A stretch of 62,103 nt of DNA from Clostridia bacterium (GTDB lineage: Bacteria > Bacillota > Clostridia > Oscillospirales > CAG-272). Shown in pieces: positions 8,817-16,205 of the stretch (the stretch's first letter is position 1; each line of letters opens with the position of its first letter). The position numbers and the translations under genes are program-made. The stretch lies in contig JAFRQK010000022.1 in the NCBI GenBank assembly GCA_017428635.1, forward strand, positions 1-62,103, given 5' to 3'. The notes under the pieces were generated by a model, which ran no database searches, was not told the origin of the DNA, and saw nothing but the letters and a program-made list of their open reading frames with translations.

Positions 8817-8855
8817 GTTTTTCGTATTCTGAAACTCGAAAGGCGGACGTTCGCT

Positions 8856-10430
8856 TTGGTTATCAAAATCATTTTACTCGTCGCATTTTTCGGCGTCATG
8901 ATCGGGGTGGGGCTGTACTGCCGCCGCCACGCGACCGACGTCAACGGATTCGTTCTCGGAGGACGGAACGTGGGCCCGTGGCTCACCGCGTTCGCATTCG
9001 GAACGTCGTACTTCTCCGCCGTCATCTTCGTCGGTTACGCCGGTCAGTTCGGTTGGAACTTCGGCGTCGCTTCAACGTGGATCGGCCTCGGCAACGCGTT
9101 TATCGGATCGCTTCTCCCGTGGGCGATACTGGGCCGCCGTACCCGCATCCTCACCCAGCACCTCGGATCGCGCACGATGCCCGACTATTTCGGCCTCCGC
9201 TATAAGTCCGGTCCGATGAAGATCATCGCGTCCGTCATCGTCTTTTTGTTCCTTATACCTTATACCGCCTCCCTTTTCAACGGGCTCTCCCGCCTGTTCA
9301 CCATGGCGTTTCCGGGAGTCGACTACGCAGTATGCGTTATCGTGATGGCGGTCCTCACCGGTATTTACGTTATAGTCGGCGGATATATGGCGACCGCGAT
9401 CAACGACTTTATCCAGGGTATCATAATGCTCGTGGGTATCGTCGCTACTATCGTCGCAGTCCTCAGTTTCAACGGCGGTCTTATGGGCTCGCTTGAAAAA
9501 GTCGTTACTCAAGCGACCGAGACCGGCGCGGAGGGATGGAAGTTCGCCTCGTTCCTCGGCCCGGATCCCGTGTTCCTGTTATTCGTCGTGATACTCACCT
9601 CCCTCGGAACGTGGGGCCTGCCTCAGATGGTCGGCAAGTTCTACTCGATCCGCGACGAGGCCGATATAAAGAAAGGCACGATCATCTCCACGTTCTTCGC
9701 GATCGTCGTCGCGGGAGGATGCTACTTCCTCGGCGGATTCGCGCGCGCGTTTATGACGCCCGGCGCGGGCGGCAAGCCCGAAGGAGGATTTGACAACGTC
9801 ATACCGACCATGCTTCAGAATCTGCCCGAGATACTGATAGCGATCGTCCTCGTGCTCGTTCTTTCCGCGTCGATGTCGACGCTCTCCTCTCTCGTTCTCA
9901 CGTCGTCCTCAACGATCACGCTCGACTTTATCGCGCCGATGAGGAAGAAAGAAATGAGCGAGAAAAAGAAGATGCTCATAATGCGCGTCTTCATCGCGTT
10001 CTTCATTATTCTGTCCGCCATTATCGCGATCGTTCAGGCGAAATCGAACGTCGTGTTCATCGCTCAACTGATGGGCGTTTCCTGGGGCGCGCTGTCAGGC
10101 GCGTTCCTCGCGCCGTTCCTGTTCGGTCTGTACTGGAAGAGGACGACACGCGCGGGGTGCTACGCCTCGTTCATCTTCGGCGTGGGCATGAGCCTCGTTC
10201 AGCTCGTCAAGTCGCTGACGGGATTCTCTTTCGGAGTTCCGTTCTTCGACGATCTCGTATTCAAGACCTCGCTGCACTCCGGCGCGATCGCGATGCTCTG
10301 CGGTCTTATCATCGTTCCGGTCGTCAGTCTGCTGTCTCAGAAGACAAAGCCTGACGGCGTGGACGAGATGTTCTCCTGCTACGACAAGAAGATCGAAGTT
10401 TCGCAGAAAACTTCGCTTACCGATATCTGA
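8856..10430 (+). CDS. sodium:solute symporter family transporter
   Basis: A 524-residue polytopic membrane protein of the SSS family, with about 13 hydrophobic segments and the family's early GGRNVGPWLTAFAFGTSYFS region. It would import an organic solute driven by a sodium gradient. The start is a TTG at 8856 with AAAGGCGG nine bases upstream; no better start is present and the protein begins directly with its first membrane helix. Its gene diverges from the aryl-CoA operon, so it could supply that pathway, but the substrate (amino acid, carboxylate or other) cannot be told from sequence. A bidirectional terminator follows at 10463-10496. The sodium coupling matches the probable sodium-pumping ATPase elsewhere in this window. 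Confidence 0.9.
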   Translation: MVIKIILLVAFFGVMIGVGLYCRRHATDVNGFVLGGRNVGPWLTAFAFGTSYFSAVIFVGYAGQFGWNFGVASTWIGLGNAFIGSLLPWAILGRRTRILTQHLGSRTMPDYFGLRYKSGPMKIIASVIVFLFLIPYTASLFNGLSRLFTMAFPGVDYAVCVIVMAVLTGIYVIVGGYMATAINDFIQGIIMLVGIVATIVAVLSFNGGLMGSLEKVVTQATETGAEGWKFASFLGPDPVFLLFVVILTSLGTWGLPQMVGKFYSIRDEADIKKGTIISTFFAIVVAGGCYFLGGFARAFMTPGAGGKPEGGFDNVIPTMLQNLPEILIAIVLVLVLSASMSTLSSLVLTSSSTITLDFIAPMRKKEMSEKKKMLIMRVFIAFFIILSAIIAIVQAKSNVVFIAQLMGVSWGALSGAFLAPFLFGLYWKRTTRAGCYASFIFGVGMSLVQLVKSLTGFSFGVPFFDDLVFKTSLHSGAIAMLCGLIIVPVVSLLSQKTKPDGVDEMFSCYDKKIEVSQKTSLTDI

Positions 10431-10462
10431 TTAAAGCGTATCGGAACAGAAAAAAAGAAAAC

Positions 10463-10496
10463 GGTCCCCGCGGATTTTCGCGGGGACCGGCCTTTT
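10463..10496. terminator. bidirectional terminator between symporter and HerA-like genes
   Basis: Perfect 10-bp stem (10463-10472 with 10479-10488), preceded by an A-rich run and followed by GGCCTTTTTT, so it can serve both convergent genes. Confidence 0.85.
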
Positions 10497-12017
10497 TTAT
10501 CTCTTGAAGGTTCCGAACAGACCGCGGACGATCTGGCGTCCCATCTCTCTGCCGAACGAATTCGCTGCGGATGAGACCGTCTTGCCGACGGCGGACTGCC
10601 TCTTCCTTCCCGATGAACGGGAAGAGGACGATCGCGAGGAAGACGATTTCTTCGTGAGCTTCGATTCCTTTTCGGCTCTCTTTGCTTCTTCCTCAGCTTC
10701 TTTCGCTTCTTCGGCGGCGATCTTTTCTCGCTCCGCGCTGATCTTTTCATACGCGCTCTCGCGGTCGATTGCCGTCATGTATTTGGCTTTTAGCGGGTCG
10801 GCGTTCATCACGGCTGCGAAGTATTTTTCCTCTGCCGCGTTCATCGAGCTCTTGGGCGGGAGGATATTCGCGCGATACGTGATCGAAGGAGTACCTTTTA
10901 CGTCGAGGACAGAGATGATCGCCTCGCCGACGCCGACCTCCTGGAGAGCGCGCTCGGTGTCGAACGCCGGATTCGGTCTGAACGAACGCGCCGCGTAGCG
11001 GAGCGCTTTCTGTTCGTTGGGAGTGTACGCTCTCAGCGCGTGCTGAACACGGTTGCCTATCTGACCGAGAACGGACTCGGGAATATCGGACGGGCTCTGC
11101 GTAATGAACCATACGGAAACGCCCTTCGAACGGATGAGGCGAACGACCTGCTCGATCTTGTCGAGAAGCGCCTTAGGCGCGTCGCGGAACAACAGGTGAG
11201 CCTCGTCGAAGAAGAACGCGATCTTCGGCTTTTCGAGGTCTCCCGCTTCGGGGAGAAGTTCGTAAAGTTCGGAGAGCATCCAGAGCAGGAAGGTCGAGTA
11301 CAGGAGCGGGTGACCGAACAGTTCCCCGCATTCAAGAATATTCATCGCGCCCCTGCCGTCGGACGAGTATGCGAACCAGTCGGAAAGAGACAGAGCGGGT
11401 TCGCCGAAGAAGATATCTCCGCCCTCGTCCTCAAGCGTCAGAAGCGCGCGTTGGATCGCGCCGAGAGACTGGGAGGTCACGTTGCCGTACTGAAGTTTGA
11501 GATCGGCTGCGTTGTCGCCGACGAATCTGACCATTTCGCGGAGGTCCTTGAGGTCAAGCAGAAGCAGACCGTTGTCGTCCGCGACGCGGAAAACGATGCG
11601 CAGAACGCCCGCCTGTACGTCGGAGAGTTCGAGAAGGCGCGCAAGGAGTTCGGGGCCCATCTCGGAGATCGTCGTGCGGACGGGAATGCCCATTTTGCCG
11701 TATACGTCGAAGAATCTGACGGGATAGCCGGTATAGTTGAAGTTCTGAATGTTCATCGTATCGATGGAACGCCTGATATGCTTGTTCTCGGATCCGGGAA
11801 CGCACATGCCGGAGACGTCACCCTTGACGTCGGCTATAAAAGTCGGAACTCCCATCTCGGAAAAAGACTCTGCGATGACCTTGAGAGTGACCGTTTTACC
11901 CGTACCGGTGGCGCCGGCTATCATTCCGTGACGGTTAGCCATCGAAGGCTCGAGCCATACGCGTTCTCCGTCTCCGCTCGTCGCCAGCCATATCTTTCCT
12001 TCATCTTTGAGATACAT
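10497..12017 (-). CDS. HerA/DUF853-type ATPase
   Basis: A 506-residue P-loop ATPase of the DUF853 group, related to HerA helicase and VirB4-like translocases. Walker A is GATGTGKT at 35-42; Walker B is the hydrophobic stretch ending FFDEAH. The C-terminal 80 residues are a low-complexity Glu/Ala/Lys coiled coil followed by a Ser/Arg-rich tail. The chosen ATG at 12017 has a GGAGG Shine-Dalgarno; the longer open frame to 12107 would extend through the promoter. Function of these stand-alone ATPases is poorly known; DNA translocation is the family inference. A promoter (TTGCAA, 17 bases, TAGAAT) lies at 12049-12077. Confidence 0.85.
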   Translation of the reverse strand: MYLKDEGKIWLATSGDGERVWLEPSMANRHGMIAGATGTGKTVTLKVIAESFSEMGVPTFIADVKGDVSGMCVPGSENKHIRRSIDTMNIQNFNYTGYPVRFFDVYGKMGIPVRTTISEMGPELLARLLELSDVQAGVLRIVFRVADDNGLLLLDLKDLREMVRFVGDNAADLKLQYGNVTSQSLGAIQRALLTLEDEGGDIFFGEPALSLSDWFAYSSDGRGAMNILECGELFGHPLLYSTFLLWMLSELYELLPEAGDLEKPKIAFFFDEAHLLFRDAPKALLDKIEQVVRLIRSKGVSVWFITQSPSDIPESVLGQIGNRVQHALRAYTPNEQKALRYAARSFRPNPAFDTERALQEVGVGEAIISVLDVKGTPSITYRANILPPKSSMNAAEEKYFAAVMNADPLKAKYMTAIDRESAYEKISAEREKIAAEEAKEAEEEAKRAEKESKLTKKSSSSRSSSSRSSGRKRQSAVGKTVSSAANSFGREMGRQIVRGLFGTFKR

Positions 12018-12048
12018 TTTAATACCTCCGCGTTTTTCTTGTAGATTT

Positions 12049-12077
12049 ATTCTATCATTTTTTTGATTTGTTTGCAA
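12049..12077 (-). promoter_or_regulatory. promoter of the HerA-like gene
   Basis: TTGCAA (12072-12077) and TAGAAT (12049-12054) on the minus strand with a 17-base spacer. It diverges from the metal-transport promoter and lies only 11 bases from the first metal operator (12089). Confidence 0.6.
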
Positions 12078-12088
12078 GATTACGGCGA

Positions 12089-12149
12089 ATTTGCTATTGA
12101 CTCGCAAATTGAAACGTGTTATACTGTGATTTGCGATTGAGTCGCAAAT
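12089..12149 (+). promoter_or_regulatory. metal-transport promoter with two tandem 21-bp operators
   Basis: Two copies of a 21-bp inverted repeat lie at 12089-12109 and 12129-12149, exactly 40 bases apart. Each has the form ATTTGCnA-TTGAn-TCGCAAAT; the second is a perfect 8-5-8 palindrome and the first has one arm mismatch. Between and within them is a promoter: TTGACT at 12097-12102 (inside operator 1), 17 bases, TATACT at 12120-12125; operator 2 covers the transcription start region. The layout predicts repression by a metal-responsive regulator, most likely of the Fur/Zur superfamily, when metal is plentiful. Confidence 0.8.
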
Positions 12150-12169
12150 TGCTACTAAGGAACAAAACC

Positions 12170-13162
12170 ATGAAAAGATCCACAGTTATTATTCGCGTTT
12201 TATGTACCGTCCTCGCTATCGCAGCCGTTTGCGCCGTCTTTTGCGCAGCGTTTTCGGGCTGCGCGTCAGAAACAAAAAGCGACGGGAAGCCGAGCGTCGT
12301 AGTGACCGTTTTCCCGATCTATGATTGGGTGAAACAGATCGCAGGGGACCGAGTCGATATAACGCTTCTGCTTGACAGCGGCGTAGACCTGCACAGTTAT
12401 CAGCCTTCAGCCGACGACGTGGTCAAGATCTCGACCGCAGATCTGTTCGTCTTCGTAGGCGGCGAATCCGACGCGTGGGTCGACGATATCGTCGCAGGCG
12501 CGAAAAACGACGACCTTATACCGCTTGATCTGATCGACGAACTCGGAGACCGCGCAAAAGAGGAAGAGATCAAGGAAGGTATGCAGGCGGAAGAGGAAGA
12601 AGGCGAAGAGGAAGAAGAGGGTCCGGAATACGACGAACATATCTGGCTCTCGCTGAAGAATGCCTCCGTCCTCTGCGGCGCGATCGCGGAAAAGCTCTGC
12701 GCGATTGATCCCGACGGGTCGGACGTGTACAACGGCGCCGCGTCGGATTACGTAAGCAAACTCGACGAACTTGATAAAGAGTATGAAAAAGCAGTCGGGG
12801 AAGCAAAAATAAAGACGGTCCTTTTCGGAGACCGTTTCCCTTTCAGGTATCTGGTCGACGATTACGGTCTTGACTATTACGCGGCATACGTAGGTTGCTC
12901 CGCGGAGAGCGAGGCGAGTTTCGAGACGGTGGCTTTCCTCGCGGCGAAAGTCGACGAGCTTAACCTTCCCGCGATTTTTCAGATCGAGACCGCAAACGGG
13001 CAGCTCGCCGAAACGGTAAGAGCTGCGACCGAAAAGAAGGATCAGAAGATCCTGACTCTCGATTCGCTCCAGTCGTCCGTGAAAGAGGACGTCGAGAGTG
13101 GCAAATCTTATCTTGAAACCATGAGGAAAAATCTCGAGGTTTTGAAAGAAGCGCTCGGATAA
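12170..13162 (+). CDS. metal ABC transporter substrate-binding lipoprotein (ZnuA-like)
   Basis: A 330-residue cluster A-I binding protein. It is a lipoprotein: hydrophobic signal and lipobox AFSGC with Cys31. Likely metal ligands His75 (DLHSYQP) and His158 (DEHIW) are visible. Between them, where zinc binders usually have a His-rich loop, is a Glu-rich acidic loop (about 130-156). The position of the usual third His in the second lobe reads GDRFPF (D221, R222), so that ligand is replaced. Zinc or manganese is likely; zinc is favoured by the context. Start ATG at 12170 follows CTAAGGA; an upstream start would lie inside the operator. Confidence 0.88.
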   Translation: MKRSTVIIRVLCTVLAIAAVCAVFCAAFSGCASETKSDGKPSVVVTVFPIYDWVKQIAGDRVDITLLLDSGVDLHSYQPSADDVVKISTADLFVFVGGESDAWVDDIVAGAKNDDLIPLDLIDELGDRAKEEEIKEGMQAEEEEGEEEEEGPEYDEHIWLSLKNASVLCGAIAEKLCAIDPDGSDVYNGAASDYVSKLDELDKEYEKAVGEAKIKTVLFGDRFPFRYLVDDYGLDYYAAYVGCSAESEASFETVAFLAAKVDELNLPAIFQIETANGQLAETVRAATEKKDQKILTLDSLQSSVKEDVESGKSYLETMRKNLEVLKEALG

Positions 13163-13176
13163 AAAAGAGGGTAAAT

Positions 13177-13881
13177 ATGGCGTATTTAACGGCGCGCGAC
13201 GTCTCGCTCGGTTACGAGGGAGAAAAGATCGTGACCGGTCTCAGCTTCGAAGTCGATCCCGGCGATTACCTTTGCATCGTCGGCGAAAACGGTTCGGGCA
13301 AGAGCACCCTGATGAAGACCGTGCTGGGGCTCATCCCCCCTCTCGGCGGAACGATCGAGAGAGGCAACGGACTTCAGAAAAACGAGATCGGTTATCTCCC
13401 GCAGCAGTCGCCGATACAGCGCGACTTTCCCGCATCCGTGTCGGAGATCGTTCTGTCCGGATGCAAGGGCGATCACGGTTTCCGTCCGTTCCACTCGAGA
13501 TCGGACAAAGAGACCGCCCGCGCGAATATGGAGCGGATGGGGATATCACATCTCGCGAAAAAGTGTTACCGCGAACTCTCCGGCGGTCAGCAGCAGAGGG
13601 TCCTTCTGGCGCGCGCTCTTTGCGCAACGAAGAAGGTCCTTCTTCTCGACGAACCGGTAGCGGGACTCGACCCGAAGGTGACCGCTGAAATGTATTCGCT
13701 GATCGATGAGTTGAATCGAGACGACGGGATCACGATCATTATGATCTCTCACGACATCGCAGCGGCGATCAAATATGCGAACCGTATACTGCACGTAGGC
13801 CGTTCCGTGTTTTTCGGTACGAAAGACGAATACCTGAAAAGCGATAATTATCTCAGGTTGACGAAAGCGGGTGAGCAGTGA
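13177..13881 (+). CDS. metal ABC transporter ATP-binding protein (ZnuC-like)
   Basis: A 234-residue ABC ATPase with Walker A GENGSGKST (36-44), a Q-loop in LPQQ (about 74-77), signature LSGGQQQR (134-141), Walker B LLLDEP (155-160) and the switch His in MISHD. It supplies energy to the ZnuB-like permease for metal uptake. It begins 14 bases after the binding protein gene and its stop shares one base with the permease start. Confidence 0.92.
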   Translation: MAYLTARDVSLGYEGEKIVTGLSFEVDPGDYLCIVGENGSGKSTLMKTVLGLIPPLGGTIERGNGLQKNEIGYLPQQSPIQRDFPASVSEIVLSGCKGDHGFRPFHSRSDKETARANMERMGISHLAKKCYRELSGGQQQRVLLARALCATKKVLLLDEPVAGLDPKVTAEMYSLIDELNRDDGITIIMISHDIAAAIKYANRILHVGRSVFFGTKDEYLKSDNYLRLTKAGEQ

Positions 13882-14729
13882 TGGCATTATTCGAAAAACT
13901 CGCTTTTTACATGAGCTTTCAGTTCGTCCGGTACGCCCTGATCGCAGGGATACTGATATCTCTCTGCTCCTCCCTTTTCGGCGTTACGCTCGTTCTGAAG
14001 CGATTCTCCTTTATCGGGGACGGACTTTCGCACGTGGCTTTCGGCGCCATGGCGATCGCGGCGATCATGAAACTCACGAATAATATGCCGCTCATTCTGG
14101 CAATTACCGTGATCAGCGCAATACTCCTCTTGAGGACCGGTCAGCGCGCCAAGATCAAAGGAGACGCCGCGGTCGCGATGATCTCCGTCGGAGCGCTCGC
14201 TATCGGGTATCTTCTGATGAACGTTTTTTCGACGTCGAGTAATCTGTCCGGAGACGTTTGCACGACCCTTTTCGGCTCGACGTCCATTCTGACGCTGAAG
14301 CAGTCCGACGTGATCGCTTGCGGAGTGCTCTCCGTCGTCGTGCTCGCAGTGTTCATCATCTTTTACAATAAGATCTTTTCGGTGACATTCGACGAGGATT
14401 TCGCCCGCGCAACGGGAACGAAGGCGTCGCTTTACAACCTTCTTATCGCTGTCGTCGTCGCGGTGATCATCGTGCTGGCGATGAATCTCGTCGGTTCTCT
14501 TCTGATCTCTGCTCTCGTCATCTTCCCCGCTCTGTCGGCGATGAGAGTTTTCAAGAGTTTCAAATCAGTGACCGTCTGCTCGGCGATCTTTTCGGTCACG
14601 TGCGCGACGCTCGGCCTTCTGATCTCCATTCTGGGCGGCACTCCGGTCGGTTCGACGATCGTCGCCGTCGATATCGTCGCGTTCGGGGTGTTCTATCTGA
14701 TAGGTTTACTGCGCCGCTCTAAAGCGTGA
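13881..14729 (+). CDS. metal ABC transporter permease (ZnuB-like)
   Basis: A 282-residue integral membrane protein of the ABC-3 family with about eight membrane helices and the early GDGLSHVAFG motif typical of zinc/manganese permeases. I use the ATG at 13881, whose A is shared with the TGA of the ATPase gene (TGATG), rather than a GTG three bases earlier. It forms the membrane channel for the ZnuA- and ZnuC-like partners. The next gene, a lipoprotein, follows after 10 bases and is likely cotranscribed. Confidence 0.92.
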   Translation: MALFEKLAFYMSFQFVRYALIAGILISLCSSLFGVTLVLKRFSFIGDGLSHVAFGAMAIAAIMKLTNNMPLILAITVISAILLLRTGQRAKIKGDAAVAMISVGALAIGYLLMNVFSTSSNLSGDVCTTLFGSTSILTLKQSDVIACGVLSVVVLAVFIIFYNKIFSVTFDEDFARATGTKASLYNLLIAVVVAVIIVLAMNLVGSLLISALVIFPALSAMRVFKSFKSVTVCSAIFSVTCATLGLLISILGGTPVGSTIVAVDIVAFGVFYLIGLLRRSKA

Positions 14730-14739
14730 GGCTTATAAT

Positions 14740-15306
14740 ATGAAAAAGGCAATTTGTATTCTGATCTTTTTTCTGTTTATTTCTGCCCTGACGTCGTGTG
14801 CAGAAAAGGCAGACACGCGTTCTAAGTCGGGTGGAAAGACGGTTGAAGACGTGTTGAATGAGAAGGCGACGGAAGAAACGGAAATAGAAACGGAATCCGT
14901 CACAAAGCAGAATTCGACCACCGATACGCTGCCTCCGGAAACGGATTATCTGTCAGAGGCGAAGAACGGAGATATTGACGTCGATCTTACGCAGCTGAAC
15001 GCAACGATGGTCTATGCGCAGGTCAACGATATGCTTACGTACCCGGACAAATACGTCGGAATGAAAGTCCGCATGAGAGGCCCGTTCGCCGTATACGAGA
15101 CGGAAGAGCGAAACTACTTTGCAGTGATTATTACGGACGCTACGGCGTGCTGTTCCCAGGGGATCGAATTCCTGCTGACTGACGATCCGCCGTACCCGTC
15201 GGGATATCCCGAATCAGGAACAGAGATCACGGTGACGGGTATCTTTCACACTTATTTTGAAGGGCCGATGAGTTATCCGGAACTGTACGACGCGACAATG
15301 GAATAG
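14740..15306 (+). CDS. lipoprotein encoded with the metal transporter
   Basis: A 188-residue predicted lipoprotein: signal peptide and lipobox ALTSC place the lipidated Cys at residue 20. After an acidic, Thr/Glu-rich linker (about 25-80) comes a compact beta-rich domain of about 100 residues that looks like an OB fold, with a Cys-Cys pair in a TACCSQGIEF segment. The CC pair recalls the C-terminal region of the YcgQ/DUF1980 (TIGR03943) proteins, which are linked to zinc homeostasis, but I cannot confirm the relationship. As the fourth gene of the metal-regulated operon it may bind or hand over metal at the outer membrane face. A bidirectional terminator follows. Confidence 0.75.
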   Translation: MKKAICILIFFLFISALTSCAEKADTRSKSGGKTVEDVLNEKATEETEIETESVTKQNSTTDTLPPETDYLSEAKNGDIDVDLTQLNATMVYAQVNDMLTYPDKYVGMKVRMRGPFAVYETEERNYFAVIITDATACCSQGIEFLLTDDPPYPSGYPESGTEITVTGIFHTYFEGPMSYPELYDATME

Positions 15307-15339
15307 AAAACGGAAGGTCATAAGGCCTTCCGTTTTTTT
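15307..15339. terminator. bidirectional terminator between the metal operon and the sirtuin gene
   Basis: Perfect 11-bp stem (15307-15317 with 15326-15336) beginning with AAAA and ending in a run of Ts. It separates two convergent genes whose stop codons abut it. Confidence 0.85.
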
Positions 15340-16085
15340 CATTCAGCCGCGTCCAAAGCGGAAAAGACCGCTCCGATCGATCCCTGAACGAACAGATCGC
15401 GTTCGGGGCGAAGCGGGTAATCAAGCCGGTCGCGGTTTATTATGACCAGATGCGATCCCCTGAAATACCGAACGTAAGACGCAGCGGGGTAAACGGTGAG
15501 AGACGTACCGCCGATGATCAGGACGTCGGCGGCGCTTATCGCCCTGACGGCGCCCTCTACCGCGTCCTCCGGAAGCGATTCGCCGTACAGCGTGACGTCG
15601 CACCGAACGACCCCTCCGCAGGAACACCGCGGGATCGGGTCTTTGCTGTTGAATATATAATCCGAGGGATATGATTTGCGGCATCGGGAACAGTAATTGC
15701 GTTCGGTCGTGCCGTGGATCTCGTAAACGGTTTTGCTTCCCGCGCGGCCGTGAAGCCCGTCGATGTTCTGTGTGACGACGGCGCGGAGCTTGCCCTCCTC
15801 TTCAAGGCGAGCAAGATATTTATGCGCGTAATTAGGCTCGACGGCGCGCGCGTCGAGTTTCTGTCTGTAGTACTCGAAAAATACCGCGGGTTCCCTCTCG
15901 AGACAGTCGCGGCTCAGAAGATATTCCGGGCGGTAACCGTCGAAACGCACGTCGGGCGTGTTGTAAAGGCCGTCCGCGCTTCTGAAATCGGGGACGCCGC
16001 TCTCGGTCGAAACGCCCGCTCCTCCGAAAAATACAATATCGTCGCTGCCGTCGATGATCTCTTTCAGTCTTTTGATCTCGTCCAT
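15339..16085 (-). CDS. NAD-dependent protein deacylase, Sir2 family
   Basis: A 248-residue sirtuin. Signature motifs are GAGVSTESGVPDFR (22-35), QNIDGLH (106-112) and the catalytic His at 124 (EIHGT). Four zinc cysteines are at about 132, 135, 154 and 156. It removes acyl groups from lysines using NAD+. The ATG at 16085 has GGAGG eight bases upstream. Its promoter (TTGTCC, 17 bases, TAAAAT; 16107-16135) is back to back with the uvrB promoter. The gene itself appears complete and ordinary. Confidence 0.93.
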   Translation of the reverse strand: MDEIKRLKEIIDGSDDIVFFGGAGVSTESGVPDFRSADGLYNTPDVRFDGYRPEYLLSRDCLEREPAVFFEYYRQKLDARAVEPNYAHKYLARLEEEGKLRAVVTQNIDGLHGRAGSKTVYEIHGTTERNYCSRCRKSYPSDYIFNSKDPIPRCSCGGVVRCDVTLYGESLPEDAVEGAVRAISAADVLIIGGTSLTVYPAASYVRYFRGSHLVIINRDRLDYPLRPERDLFVQGSIGAVFSALDAAE

Positions 16086-16106
16086 GGCGCATGCCTCCTT
16101 TTTTAT

Positions 16107-16135
16107 ATTTTAACAAATATTCAGTGTGAGGACAA
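16107..16135 (-). promoter_or_regulatory. promoter of the sirtuin gene
   Basis: Minus strand TTGTCC (16130-16135) and TAAAAT (16107-16112), 17-base spacer; its -35 box is only seven bases from the divergent uvrB -35 box. Confidence 0.6.
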
Positions 16136-16142
16136 TAGTTGA

Positions 16143-16171
16143 TTGAAAACCGCCTCTGCGTTTGGTATAAT
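16143..16171 (+). promoter_or_regulatory. promoter of uvrB
   Basis: TTGAAA (16143-16148) and TATAAT (16166-16171) with a 17-base spacer. Transcription would start near 16178, downstream of the only TTG in the uvrB frame, which is itself the -35 box. I see no LexA-type GAAC-N4-GTTC operator here. Confidence 0.75.
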
Positions 16172-16205
16172 ATACGGTAGATATATTCAAAAAGGGGGCG
16201 AGAGT

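Noticed and set aside
8601-8855. Possible riboswitch in the leader region of the symporter or aryl-CoA operon
   Set aside because: Both promoters lie close to their start codons, leaving no room for a structured leader; no conserved fold seen.
16143-16205. TTG at 16143 as the uvrB start
   Set aside because: That TTG is the -35 box of the promoter and lies upstream of the transcription start; homologues begin at the ACG position.
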